DNA of 13,371 nt from Bacillota bacterium (GCA_023417635.1 JAEZFF010000064.1:1-13371); one strand, 5' to 3'. Positions 1 to 7,235 are shown, numbered from the stretch's first letter. Numbers and translations: made by a program. The notes: generated from the letters alone by a model not told the origin.

Positions 1-1193
1 TTCTCCATCCAGTGGTAATAAATCTTAGAGAAACGTTCCGGAACGAATTTGATTTCTCCATCTTTTACTGCCTGAATGGCCGGTTCGGCAAGAGGCTTCA
101 TCTTTACAAACCACTGTTCGGAAACACGCGGCTCAACAAATGTTCCACAGCGGTAGCAGGCGCCCACATTGTGCTTAATGGGCTCTACGCGCACAAGGAA
201 GCCCTGTGCGTCAAGGTCGGCAACAATCTGCTTACGGGCTTCAAGGCCTGGCAGGCCGGCATATTTTCCGCCGTTTTCATTAATGCTGCCGTCGTCGTTC
301 ATAATATTGATTACTTCGAGATTATGACGCAGGCCAACTTCAAAGTCATTCGGATCATGTGCCGGGGTAATCTTCACTACGCCGGTTCCAAAATCTCGCT
401 CAACATAATTATCTGCAATGACTGGAATCTTACGCCCAACAAGCGGTAGAACCAGCATTTTGCCAACGATGGACTTGTAGCGGTCGTCTTCCGGGTTAAC
501 CGCAACAGCAGTATCGCCGAGAAGGGTTTCCGGCCTGGTCGTGGCAAGTTCCAAAAAGCCACTGCCGTCTTCAAACGGGTAGCGCAGATGCCAGAAGGAG
601 CCGTCGTGCTCCGCAAACTCCACTTCGGCGTCGGAAATGGATGTTTTGCAATGCGGACACCAATTGATAATCCGTTTTCCACGGTAAATAAGGCCCTTCT
701 CATACAGGCGGCAAAAGACCTCGCGCACTGCCTTAGAGCAGCCTTCATCCAGGGTAAAGCGTTCACGGTCCCAGTCGCAGGAAGAGCCAAGCTTTTTCAA
801 CTGCTCCACAATACGGCTGCCATACTTATCTTTCCACTGCCAAGCGCGTTTCAAAAACGCGTCGCGGCCAATCTGCTCTTTGGTAAGGCCCTCTTTGCGC
901 ATGGCCTCCACAATCTTTGCTTCCGTCGCAATGGAAGCATGGTCGGTACCCGGAATCCACAGGGCACTGTAGCCTTGCATACGGCGCCAGCGAATCAGAA
1001 TGTCCTGAAGTGTTTCGTCCAGCGCATGGCCCATATGAAGCTGGCCGGTAATATTCGGCGGCGGGATGACAATCGTGTATGGCTTTTTCTGTGGGTCACG
1101 CTCAGCATGAAAATACTTCCCGTCGAGCCAAGATTTATAGATCCTGTCTTCAACTTCCTGGGGGTCATAGGTTTTTGCCAACTCCCTGCTCAT
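1..1193 (-). CDS. valS: Valyl-tRNA synthetase, N-terminal part (cut by left edge)
   Basis: Class Ia aminoacyl-tRNA synthetase charging tRNA-Val in the cytoplasm. The 397 codons present cover the N-terminal Rossmann half with the HIGH-type motif (HMGH, residues 53-56, after PPPNITGQL), the WIPGTDHASIATEAK segment, and the CP1 editing domain with ELATTRPETLLGDTAVAVNP. Two cysteine pairs are visible (NWCPHC and CYRCG), followed by SEQWFVKMKPLAEPAIQAV, all typical of clostridial ValS. The KMSKS loop, the anticodon-binding domain and the C-terminal coiled coil lie beyond the edge. The ATG at 1191-1193 is preceded by GGAGGAAGGA (1203-1212 region). The gene has its own sigma-A-like promoter about 70 bases upstream. 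No T-box leader fits in so short a leader, although many Firmicute valS genes have one. Confidence 0.97.
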   Translation of the reverse strand, partial: MSRELAKTYDPQEVEDRIYKSWLDGKYFHAERDPQKKPYTIVIPPPNITGQLHMGHALDETLQDILIRWRRMQGYSALWIPGTDHASIATEAKIVEAMRKEGLTKEQIGRDAFLKRAWQWKDKYGSRIVEQLKKLGSSCDWDRERFTLDEGCSKAVREVFCRLYEKGLIYRGKRIINWCPHCKTSISDAEVEFAEHDGSFWHLRYPFEDGSGFLELATTRPETLLGDTAVAVNPEDDRYKSIVGKMLVLPLVGRKIPVIADNYVERDFGTGVVKITPAHDPNDFEVGLRHNLEVINIMNDDGSINENGGKYAGLPGLEARKQIVADLDAQGFLVRVEPIKHNVGACYRCGTFVEPRVSEQWFVKMKPLAEPAIQAVKDGEIKFVPERFSKIYYHWME

Positions 1194-1259
1194 GTTCTTT
1201 ATTCCTTCCTCCGTCTATACTGATAATACGGGAAAACCGCATGGAATGATATACCTTTT

Positions 1260-1288
1260 ATTATGGCATTGCAGGACCGGTTTGTCAA
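1260..1288 (-). promoter_or_regulatory. Sigma-A-like promoter of valS
   Basis: On the minus strand TTGACA (1283-1288) and CATAAT (1260-1265) are separated by exactly 17 bases. The -35 box is a perfect consensus and the -10 box has one mismatch. The predicted transcript starts near 1253 and has a leader of roughly 60 bases. The -35 box lies just past the stop codon of the upstream LURP-one-like gene, so valS can be transcribed on its own. Confidence 0.8.
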
Positions 1289-1292
1289 ATCT

Positions 1293-1796
1293 TTATCCAA
1301 CCGGAACCGGGGCACCGCAGCTTCTAACTATGGCAAGGTCTGCCGCCACTGCCGCACAGAGTGCAAGGGGGACATCCTCGGTGCGCGCAATGGTAACCGC
1401 ATAGCAGTCGCCATGCACATTCCAGCACCGGGCATGTGTCATAACCGTTTGCTGTGTAGCGTGTGGGCTGCCGCTTAGAATATCAAATGAATGTGTAGAA
1501 AGGCTTCCCCTAAAATGCCAGTTAATTCCCTTGAACTGCACCGCCCTGCGCGGCGACGCCTGCGGCCGTATAGAAACCCGGATGCGGCGCACTCCGCTGG
1601 AAATCAGAAAGCGGTATGTATCGGAAAGGCAAACACCCTGCATATGGGCAGCATTCACACCAACTTCGGTCTGCAAAACCAGGCGGCAGCTAAGAACTGT
1701 GTATGTGCCGGTCACCCGGTAAACAATATTTCCGCTGTGGTCCAGCACCGAAAAAAAGCACTGCGGTCCGTTTTCCGATTTCAAGTAATACTGCAT
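1293..1796 (-). CDS. LURP-one-related / tubby C-terminal-like protein
   Basis: A 167-residue cytoplasmic protein with no signal peptide or membrane segment. Its beta-rich pattern resembles the LURP-one-related (YxjI-like) family, which shares the tubby C-terminal fold: an early FSVLDHSGNIVYRVTG strand pair, a middle PRRAVQFKGINWHFRGSLS segment, and a terminal YAVTIARTEDVPLALCAAVA helix. In tubby proteins this fold binds phosphoinositides; the bacterial function is not established. The start at 1794-1796 is chosen because AAAGGAGG (1803-1810) sits 6 bases upstream. The in-frame ATG two codons earlier (1800-1802) touches that site and cannot use it. The gene stands between its own promoter and the valS promoter. 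The family call rests on pattern recognition and is moderate. Confidence 0.75.
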   Translation of the reverse strand: MQYYLKSENGPQCFFSVLDHSGNIVYRVTGTYTVLSCRLVLQTEVGVNAAHMQGVCLSDTYRFLISSGVRRIRVSIRPQASPRRAVQFKGINWHFRGSLSTHSFDILSGSPHATQQTVMTHARCWNVHGDCYAVTIARTEDVPLALCAAVAADLAIVRSCGAPVPVG

Positions 1797-1833
1797 GCGC
1801 ATCCTCCTTTCAGAACTTTTCTATTTCATGAAT

Positions 1834-1862
1834 ATCATATCATTTTTTTGCCTCGGCGGCAA
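1834..1862 (-). promoter_or_regulatory. Promoter of the LURP-one-like gene
   Basis: Minus strand TTGCCG (1857-1862) and TATGAT (1834-1839) are separated by 17 bases. A short inverted repeat, TTGCC-N5-GGCAA (1848-1862), covers the -35 box and part of the spacer and could be an operator or a chance palindrome. The predicted start is about 30 bases upstream of the ATG at 1796. Confidence 0.65.
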
Positions 1863-1895
1863 CAAAAAACACAGAATGCGAATTTGGGAAGAAAT

Positions 1896-1905
1896 GTGCT
1901 ATAAT
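1896..1905 (+). promoter_or_regulatory. Extended -10 promoter of the DUF3810 gene
   Basis: TGTGCTATAAT on the plus strand gives a perfect TATAAT (1900-1905) preceded by the TGn extension (1897-1899). No good -35 box lies 16-18 bases upstream (TGCGAA at 1877-1882), which fits an extended -10 promoter. The leader would be about 65 bases. The divergent promoter of the minus-strand gene lies only about 40 bases away. Confidence 0.55.
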
Positions 1906-1940
1906 AATCAAAAAGAAGCCCTTTTTATCATGAGGTTCTT

Positions 1941-1979
1941 ATGATTCAGTATAATGCGACAGGAGATATACAAATATGA
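1941..1979 (+). other. Possible 12-codon upstream ORF coupled to the DUF3810 gene
   Basis: ATG at 1941 opens a 12-residue frame (MIQYNATGDIQI) ending in TGA at 1977-1979, which overlaps the downstream ATG (1976-1978) as ATGA. GAGG (1932-1935) lies 5 bases before it. The overlap and weak ribosome site suggest possible translational coupling, but a frame this short can easily arise by chance. Confidence 0.2.
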
Positions 1980-3076
1980 AATCAATTTTTCGGCTCCGGC
2001 GGCTCTGGCTGCTGCTGACCTTTCCGGCTGCTTTTGCTTTACTTGCCCTGGCTGCCAAAGGCAGTTTTGCGGAATGGTATGCGGAAAATATTTACCCTGC
2101 CCTTTCACTTTTCGGAAACAGGATCAGTGCATTTGCCCCAATTTCCATTGCAGAATTTGTTTTTTTCTTTTTTCTGATCTTTTTTGCGGCGGCACTGGTA
2201 CGTTTTTTAATCCGCATGATTCGCGGCAGTGGACAGCGATTGGAAACAGCAGGAAGATTTGTCGTCAACCTGCTTTGTGTCTGCGGCGTTTTATTTTTTC
2301 TTTTTACCATAGACTGCGGAATCAATTACCACCGCAGCACCTTTGCGGAAACCTGCGGCCTGCCAATGAAAGGATCACAGGAATCGGAGCTTGTAACCCT
2401 TTGCAAAACACTTGCCTCTGACTCGAACCGCCTGCGGGCTCAGACTGATGCGGACAAGCAATCCGTTATGCAGCTGCGTGACCGGATTTATTCGAAAAAC
2501 GCCAACACAGCGCGCGTTTCCGTAAACAGCCTTGCGAAGGATTATCCTCTGCTGAAGCCGGGATACAGTGCACCGAAATCGGTCTATGCTTCAAAGCTGA
2601 TGTCGTACTTTAACATAACGGGAATATTTTTCCCATTTACCTTTGAAGCTAATGTAAACACCGATGTCCCGGAATATACCATTCCATTTACCATGTGCCA
2701 TGAGCTTGCCCATCTGCGCGGCTTTATGCGTGAAGATGAAGCCAACTTTATTGCCTACCTGGCCTGTGAGAAAAGCAATAACAAAGATTTCCGCTATTCC
2801 GGTTCAGCAATGGCTTTTACTTATGCTTCAAATGCGCTGTATGCGACAGATGCAAAAGCGGCAGATAAAATTTCTTCCGGTCTAAGTGATGGAGTCCACC
2901 GGGATTTGCAGTTCGACAGCAACTATTGGAACCGCTTTAAAGGGCCAGCAGCCGACGCCGGAAACAAGGTAAACAACAGCTACCTGAAAGCCAACAATCA
3001 AAAAGACGGTGTTCAAAGCTACGGGCGGATGGTGGACTTGCTGCTTGCCCTGCAGCGTGCTGGAAAGCTTAAATAA
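1976..3076 (+). CDS. DUF3810 membrane protein with metalloprotease-like HExxH motif
   Basis: A 366-residue protein of the DUF3810 type. Three hydrophobic segments lie at about residues 10-28, 54-82 and 94-116, followed by a soluble domain of about 250 residues. That domain contains HELAH (242-246) followed by MREDEANFIAYLAC, the usual arrangement of a zincin-like metallopeptidase, where E243 would be catalytic and E253/E255 a candidate third metal ligand. No substrate is known for the family; protease activity is an inference from the motif. AGGAG (1961-1965) lies 10 bases before the ATG. It is the only plus-strand gene in the window and is divergent from the LURP-one-like gene. It ends 84 bases before the hairpin that terminates the opposite operon, and no convincing plus-strand terminator is seen. 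Confidence 0.85.
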   Translation: MKSIFRLRRLWLLLTFPAAFALLALAAKGSFAEWYAENIYPALSLFGNRISAFAPISIAEFVFFFFLIFFAAALVRFLIRMIRGSGQRLETAGRFVVNLLCVCGVLFFLFTIDCGINYHRSTFAETCGLPMKGSQESELVTLCKTLASDSNRLRAQTDADKQSVMQLRDRIYSKNANTARVSVNSLAKDYPLLKPGYSAPKSVYASKLMSYFNITGIFFPFTFEANVNTDVPEYTIPFTMCHELAHLRGFMREDEANFIAYLACEKSNNKDFRYSGSAMAFTYASNALYATDAKAADKISSGLSDGVHRDLQFDSNYWNRFKGPAADAGNKVNNSYLKANNQKDGVQSYGRMVDLLLALQRAGKLK

Positions 3077-3159
3077 CATTGGATGCCGTCCTCATGGCTA
3101 ACAGTTTCTTATTGCTCAACGGAAACAATTTGCCACTGTATTCTTCAGAAAACAGGATG

Positions 3160-3188
3160 AAAAAAAGAGCGGCTTTTCACCGCTCTTT
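3160..3188 (-). terminator. Intrinsic terminator of the rsmD-coaD operon
   Basis: A perfect 9-bp stem (AAAGAGCGG at 3164-3172 with CCGCTCTTT at 3180-3188, 7-base loop) is followed on the minus strand by a run of seven T (complement of A 3160-3166). It lies 22 bases past the stop codon at 3210. In the plus direction the T run is short, so any effect on the DUF3810 transcript would be weaker. Confidence 0.85.
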
Positions 3189-3209
3189 CCATGAATAGCA
3201 GCGCGGCTG

Positions 3210-3671
3210 TCAATTCTGGCTGCGCTGTGAATTTTTAATCTCCTGCCGAAGTTTGCGTGCTTCTACTAAAAGCTGTGCCAAAGAATCATCCGTGCGCTTC
3301 ATCAAATCATCGACATACTCGTTGGTCACGCGGCGCATTTCGCGCGACTTTGTCTGAGCCTGCGATGTGATTTCGGCGGCACGCTGCTGTGCCTCACGCG
3401 TAATTTCATCCTTTGCGACCAAAGCCTTCGCGCGTTCCTGCGCAACACGGATGGATGTGTCCGCTTCGCGCTTTGCGTCAGCCAAAATCTGTGTGCGGTC
3501 AGCTACAATAGCCTTTGCCTGATGGACTTCCTGCGGCAGAAGCTCGCGCATCTCCTGCAGAATTTGGCGAACCTGCTCGCCATCCAGTACCGCTCTGCCA
3601 TGGCTCAGCGGAAGGCTCCAGGCCTTTTCGACCATGTTATCCAGCTCGTCTATCAAATCATCTATGCTCAT
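3210..3671 (-). CDS. Conserved coiled-coil protein of the rsmD-coaD operon
   Basis: A 153-residue, highly charged protein that is almost entirely helical. It starts MSIDDLIDELDNMVEKAW, followed by a long heptad-rich segment from about residue 35 to 150 with many Ala, Glu, Gln, Arg and Lys (for example REAQQRAAEITSQAQ). It has no membrane segment. Proteins of this type follow coaD in many Clostridia and are often labelled 'ATPase' or ATP synthase subunit B-like because of the coiled coil; there is no Walker motif here, so that label is not supported. The ATG has AGGAGG 8 bases upstream. The start overlaps the end of coaD by 14 bases, so translation is probably coupled. The function is unknown; a role in cell-envelope or division scaffolding (DivIVA-like) is only a guess. 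Confidence 0.85.
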   Translation of the reverse strand: MSIDDLIDELDNMVEKAWSLPLSHGRAVLDGEQVRQILQEMRELLPQEVHQAKAIVADRTQILADAKREADTSIRVAQERAKALVAKDEITREAQQRAAEITSQAQTKSREMRRVTNEYVDDLMKRTDDSLAQLLVEARKLRQEIKNSQRSQN

Positions 3672-4161
3672 TCTGTTTTCCTCCTGTGCACAAACGCTCT
3701 TTGATATCGCCTAAAATACACTCCGGCACAAAATTTGAAATGTCACCGCCAAAGCAGGCAACTTGCTTCACTCCGCTGGAACTCAGGAACATATTTTCGG
3801 CTGTGGTGTTTAAAAAGACTGTTTCAAGTTCCGGGTTCAGCTTTTTGTTGATAAGGGCCATCTGAAACTCGTACTCGAAGTCAGACATCGCCCGCAGGCC
3901 CTTGACGATTGCTGTGGCGTGGCGAATCTTTGCGTAATCTGCCAAAAGCCCGTCGAACCCGACGATTTCCACTTTGTCCATTCCCACGGTGCAGCGCTCC
4001 AGCAACTGGATGCGCTCTTCCAGCGTGAACGCCGTATGTTTCGCCGGGTTAACCAGCACGGCAACGATAACATGGTCAAAGATTTTGCACGCGCGGGTGA
4101 TAATATCCATATGGCCCAGCGTTACAGGGTCAAAACTGCCTGGGCAAATAGCTGTTTTCAC
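3658..4161 (-). CDS. coaD: Phosphopantetheine adenylyltransferase
   Basis: Transfers AMP from ATP to 4'-phosphopantetheine, the penultimate step of coenzyme A synthesis. The 167 residues match the usual family length. PGSFDPVTLGH (7-17) carries the nucleotidyltransferase TxGH motif (T14, H17). NPAKHTAFTLEERIQLL, VKGLRAMSDFEYEFQMA and the C-terminal SSSGVKQVA (127-135) match the conserved phosphopantetheine- and ATP-binding segments. The start is GTG at 4159-4161, overlapping the rsmD stop as GTGA. This 4-base overlap, together with GGAG just upstream, suggests coupled translation. The rsmD-coaD pair is a common arrangement in Firmicutes. Confidence 0.98.
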   Translation of the reverse strand: MKTAICPGSFDPVTLGHMDIITRACKIFDHVIVAVLVNPAKHTAFTLEERIQLLERCTVGMDKVEIVGFDGLLADYAKIRHATAIVKGLRAMSDFEYEFQMALINKKLNPELETVFLNTTAENMFLSSSGVKQVACFGGDISNFVPECILGDIKERLCTGGKQNEHR

Positions 4162-4709
4162 TGCTCCGTCACATCCTTTTTGCGGTAAATCGTCAGCACA
4201 ATTTTTCCATAGCGGTATGACTTCACACAGTGGAAATTGCCCGCTTCTTCCGGCATCTTTTCGTCGGACGGGCTTTCCGCGATAATGGTGCCGCCTTCGT
4301 TCATACGCTCCGCTGCAAGCGGCAGTGCCTTCTGAAGCAGGCCCGTGCGGTACGGCGGGTCAAGGAAGGCTAAATCGAATGGTTCTCCGCTGCGCATCAG
4401 GTAAGCGGCATAATCCATATTTTCAAATTTTGCACTTTCAGTGAAACCGCAGGTTTCAACATTTTGGCGCACAATGTCAAGAGATGCACGGCTGGAATCG
4501 ACGAAAACAGCTTCTTTTGCGCCGCGGCTGAGTGCTTCAATGCCAATCTGGCCAGATCCGGCAAAAAGATCTAATATGCGCCGGCCTTCTATTTGGAACT
4601 GCAAGATACTAAAAAGCGCTTCTTTTACTCGTTCCGGCGTAGGGCGTACAGCCTCGCCTTCCCGGGTCGCCAGCCGCCTTCCGCGCGCAGAACCGGTTAT
4701 TACTCTCAT
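4158..4709 (-). CDS. rsmD: 16S rRNA (guanine(966)-N(2))-methyltransferase
   Basis: SAM-dependent methyltransferase that modifies G966 of 16S rRNA in the small subunit. The 183 residues begin MRVITGSARGRRL and include VRPTPERVKEALFSIL (21-36), the SAM-binding LDLFAGSGQIGIEALSRGA (46-64) and the catalytic DPPY motif (117-120, LAFLDPPYRTG). All of these are hallmarks of RsmD. The ATG at 4707-4709 follows AAGGTGGGA (4715-4723). It is the first gene of a three-gene operon and is driven by the strong promoter at 4757-4785. Confidence 0.97.
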   Translation of the reverse strand: MRVITGSARGRRLATREGEAVRPTPERVKEALFSILQFQIEGRRILDLFAGSGQIGIEALSRGAKEAVFVDSSRASLDIVRQNVETCGFTESAKFENMDYAAYLMRSGEPFDLAFLDPPYRTGLLQKALPLAAERMNEGGTIIAESPSDEKMPEEAGNFHCVKSYRYGKIVLTIYRKKDVTEQ

Positions 4710-4756
4710 AGATTTCCCACCTTAGAGATAAAGTTTGTTTGCATAACACAGGTATC

Positions 4757-4785
4757 ATTATCCCATGAACCGCAGGCTCTGTCAA
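4757..4785 (-). promoter_or_regulatory. Strong sigma-A-like promoter of rsmD-coaD
   Basis: Minus strand TTGACA (4780-4785) and GATAAT (4757-4762) are separated by 17 bases, so the -35 is perfect and the -10 has one mismatch. The predicted start is near 4750, about 40 bases before the rsmD ATG. An inverted repeat AGGCTCT/AGAGCCT (4774-4780 and 4798-4804) brackets the -35 region. Confidence 0.85.
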
Positions 4786-4804
4786 CTTGTTCCGAAAAGA
4801 GCCT
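4774..4804. repeat. 7-bp perfect inverted repeat around the rsmD -35 box
   Basis: AGGCTCT (4774-4780) and AGAGCCT (4798-4804) are perfect complements with a 17-base spacer. The repeat begins right after the uvrC stop codon and its inner part includes the TTGACA of the rsmD promoter. There is no T run, so it is not a standard terminator. It could be an operator or an RNA hairpin at the 3' end of the uvrC message. Confidence 0.4.
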
Positions 4805-6658
4805 TTATTTTTTTTCGGCGTCCTGCGGGTGAAAATAATCGTAAACGCTTTGTGCCGCCGGTTCCGTCATAGTCGGTGCATGAATCAGCTCTTCCAAGTC
4901 GGCATTGCCGATGGCGGCTACGGTTCGGAACCTCTTCAGCAGTGCCTTGGCACGCGCCGGCCCCACACCTTCAATGGAAAGCAGCGTGGAAGAAATAGAT
5001 GCTTTTTTGCGCAGCTGCCGGTGATAGCCAATGGCAAACCGATGCACTTCATCCTGTATGGTAGAAACAAGGGTAAAGGCGCTCCGGTTGGAGTTAATAG
5101 CGATTTCCCCGCCGTTTTTCGCAATGGCACGGGTTCGGTGACGGTCATCTTTCACCATTCCGAAAAGCGGGATAGTGACACCGGCTGCATCCAGCACAGG
5201 CTGTACGGCAGAAACATGGCCGCGGCCGCCGTCAAGCAAGATCAAATCCGGCAGGCGGCCAAATCCTTCGCCGTTTTCTTTATTTTTGAAATATTCCTGC
5301 AAACGGCGGGCAATCACTTCCCGCATGGAAGCGTAATCATCCTGCCCCACAACCGTTTTTATTTTGAACCGCCGGTAGGCGGAACGAAGAGGCCGTCCGT
5401 TTTCAAAAACGACCATGCCCGCAACATTTTCTTCCCCGGCCAGGTTGGAAATATCGTAAGACTCAATATAAGCGGGCGGCTTTGGAAGGCCGAGAAGCCT
5501 TGCCAGTTCGTCAAGTGCAGAGGTTTCGCGCCCCGTGCGCCCCGTTTGCTGAGCCAACTGCTCCGCCGCATTGCTGCGGCACATCTCCGTAAGTTTTGCC
5601 TGCTCACCCTTCTGTGGAACGGCAACAGATACCTTTTTCCCAGCTTTTTCCGTCAGCCAGCGGGAAAGCAGCTCTTCACTTTCCGCAGGACCATCCAATG
5701 AAACGCGCGGTGGAATCCGGCTGCGCATCCCATAGTAGCGTTCCACAAACTCACCGCGCGCAGCCTTCGGATCACCGGTTTCGCCCATGAAAAATGTTTC
5801 GCGGTCGGTCAGGCGCCCTTTTTCAAAACGAAAGACTTCAAAGCAGCTGCGGCCGCCGCCCTGTGTAAGAGCAATCACATCCTGTTCCGGCACTTTTGAA
5901 GCAACGACCTTTTGCCGGTCTCCCATTTTTCGGATTGCCGCCAGACGGTCCCGAATTCGCGCCGCACGCTCAAATTCAAGCTTTTCGGAGGCCTCTTCCA
6001 TGCGCCGCGTCAGTTCCCGCACACTTTGCGCACTGCCGCCGCGCAGGAATTCCAGTGCATCACGAACCGATTCGGCATACTCTTCTTCGCTGATTTTTCC
6101 GCGGCAAGGTGCACAGCATTGCTTTATATAATAGTTTAGGCACGGCCTGCCTTTCCCAATATCCTGCGGGAATCGGCGGCTGCAGGTGGGCAGCCGAAAA
6201 ATCCGACGTGCTTCATCTACAGACTGCTTGACCGACCAGCTGCTGATATAAGGTCCAATGTAATCCGCGCCGTCATCCGCCGTCTGTTTCACTTCCGAAA
6301 TTCTGGCCCACGGACCTTTCGTCACACGGATATAGCTATAGCCTTTGTCGTCTTTCAGCAGGATGTTGTACTTTGGCATATGCTGCTTTATCAGGCTGCA
6401 CTCGAGAATCAGCGCTTCAAACTCACTGTCAGTCAAAATATACTCAAAATGATCTACATGAGCCACCATCTGGCGCACTTTATTGTCGTGATTCTTTTCA
6501 GAACCAAAATACTGACTCACACGGTTTTTCAGCGCTTTGGCCTTGCCGATGTAAATGATCTTGTCTGACTTATCATGCATAATGTAAACGCCGGGATGCA
6601 GCGGAAGGCGCATCGCCTGTGCACGAAGCTCTTTGATATGTTTTTCATGGTCTGTCAA
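4805..6658 (-). CDS. uvrC: Excinuclease ABC subunit C
   Basis: The dual-incision nuclease of nucleotide excision repair, acting with UvrA and UvrB. The 617 residues match the family. In order: GIY-YIG nuclease (PGVYIMHDK at 22-30, YIGKAKALKNRV from 36), four cysteines at 159, 173, 181 and 185 placed like the Fe-S ligands of UvrC, a UVR domain binding UvrB (about 211-245, with EKLEFERAARIRDRL), an RNase H-like nuclease (SYDISN with D402, LLDGGRGH with D476), and a helix-hairpin-helix pair at the C terminus (SIEGVGPARAKALLKRF). The start is TTG at 6656-6658, supported by AAGGAG (6668-6673) 9 bases upstream. It follows the GNAT gene by 35 bases and is probably co-transcribed with it. No standard terminator follows it. 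Confidence 0.98.
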   Translation of the reverse strand: MTDHEKHIKELRAQAMRLPLHPGVYIMHDKSDKIIYIGKAKALKNRVSQYFGSEKNHDNKVRQMVAHVDHFEYILTDSEFEALILECSLIKQHMPKYNILLKDDKGYSYIRVTKGPWARISEVKQTADDGADYIGPYISSWSVKQSVDEARRIFRLPTCSRRFPQDIGKGRPCLNYYIKQCCAPCRGKISEEEYAESVRDALEFLRGGSAQSVRELTRRMEEASEKLEFERAARIRDRLAAIRKMGDRQKVVASKVPEQDVIALTQGGGRSCFEVFRFEKGRLTDRETFFMGETGDPKAARGEFVERYYGMRSRIPPRVSLDGPAESEELLSRWLTEKAGKKVSVAVPQKGEQAKLTEMCRSNAAEQLAQQTGRTGRETSALDELARLLGLPKPPAYIESYDISNLAGEENVAGMVVFENGRPLRSAYRRFKIKTVVGQDDYASMREVIARRLQEYFKNKENGEGFGRLPDLILLDGGRGHVSAVQPVLDAAGVTIPLFGMVKDDRHRTRAIAKNGGEIAINSNRSAFTLVSTIQDEVHRFAIGYHRQLRKKASISSTLLSIEGVGPARAKALLKRFRTVAAIGNADLEELIHAPTMTEPAAQSVYDYFHPQDAEKK

Positions 6659-6693
6659 AGTGTTTCGCTCCTTTCGGCTAGTGCTGTCCTAAT

Positions 6694-7161
6694 TTACAGT
6701 TTCTTTCGCATTCGAATGACTTCCACACCGTTTGGCTTTACAAAATGGTCAATTTCGTCGAATCCGCATTTGCGGTAGCACCGGATTGCCCTCACGTTCA
6801 TTGGTCTGACATTTAGTTCAACCGAATTGATGCCGAGCGCTCTCTGACCGGACTCGCAGGCAAGGCGGATAGCTTCTTCGCCAAGGTGTTTTCCGCGGCA
6901 GGATTCCTGCGTAATAAAAATGCCAAGCTTCGCCATCTTCGCTTCGCTGGTTTCTCGCTCAAGCCAAACAGAACCAACCGGCCTTTTTTCAAATAGGATA
7001 TAATCCCATATTAGGAATCCTGCCGTGGTAAGCGCCATAAATTGCTCGAAATGATTTGGGCGAATGCGGGACATATATTCTTTCAGGTATTCTTCGTAGG
7101 CTCTGTCGAAAGCATCGTACCATTTCATATTTTTCCTGTCAACCGGAAAAAGCTCTACCAA
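6694..7161 (-). CDS. GNAT family N-acetyltransferase
   Basis: A 155-residue acetyltransferase of the GNAT superfamily; the substrate is unknown. The acetyl-CoA loop is visible as QESCRGKHLGEEAIRLA (R89-G94), followed by the strand ELNVRPMNVRAIRCYRKCGF and the C-terminal strand GVEVIRMRK. The start is TTG at 7159-7161, since GGAGG (7170-7174) lies 8 bases upstream. A longer reading from a GTG at 7201-7203 would begin inside the HPr terminator hairpin and is rejected. It sits 35 bases before uvrC. No promoter is seen between the HPr terminator and this start, so expression may come from terminator read-through or a promoter inside the HPr gene. Confidence 0.88.
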   Translation of the reverse strand: MVELFPVDRKNMKWYDAFDRAYEEYLKEYMSRIRPNHFEQFMALTTAGFLIWDYILFEKRPVGSVWLERETSEAKMAKLGIFITQESCRGKHLGEEAIRLACESGQRALGINSVELNVRPMNVRAIRCYRKCGFDEIDHFVKPNGVEVIRMRKKL

Positions 7162-7192
7162 CTTTAATTCCTCCCAACACAGCACAAAGCAG

Positions 7193-7219
7193 AAAAAAAG
7201 CACCGCAAAAAGCGGTGCT
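7193..7219 (-). terminator. Intrinsic terminator of the HPr gene
   Basis: A perfect 8-bp stem AGCACCGC/GCGGTGCT (7199-7206 with 7212-7219, loop of five) is followed on the minus strand by a run of T (complement of A 7193-7198). It lies 17 bases past the HPr stop codon. Confidence 0.9.
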
Positions 7220-7235
7220 CCGCGCAGGAACGGCC

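Noticed and set aside
588..1223. A 211-codon open frame on the plus strand
   Set aside because: It is antisense to valS, where the HIGH region and editing domain are unmistakable.
1194..1292. A T-box riboswitch upstream of valS
   Set aside because: The predicted leader is only about 60 bases, with no T-box sequence or antiterminator; too short for this class.
1950..1955. A second TATAAT upstream of the DUF3810 gene
   Set aside because: Transcription from it would begin inside the ribosome binding site, and it has no -35 box.
4787..5701. A 304-codon open frame on the plus strand
   Set aside because: It is antisense to uvrC, whose domains are fully recognisable; the plus-strand product has no family features.
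7162..7203. A longer GNAT start at a GTG (7201-7203)
   Set aside because: That start lies in the HPr terminator hairpin and would add a hydrophobic stretch; the TTG at 7159-7161 has a well-placed GGAGG.
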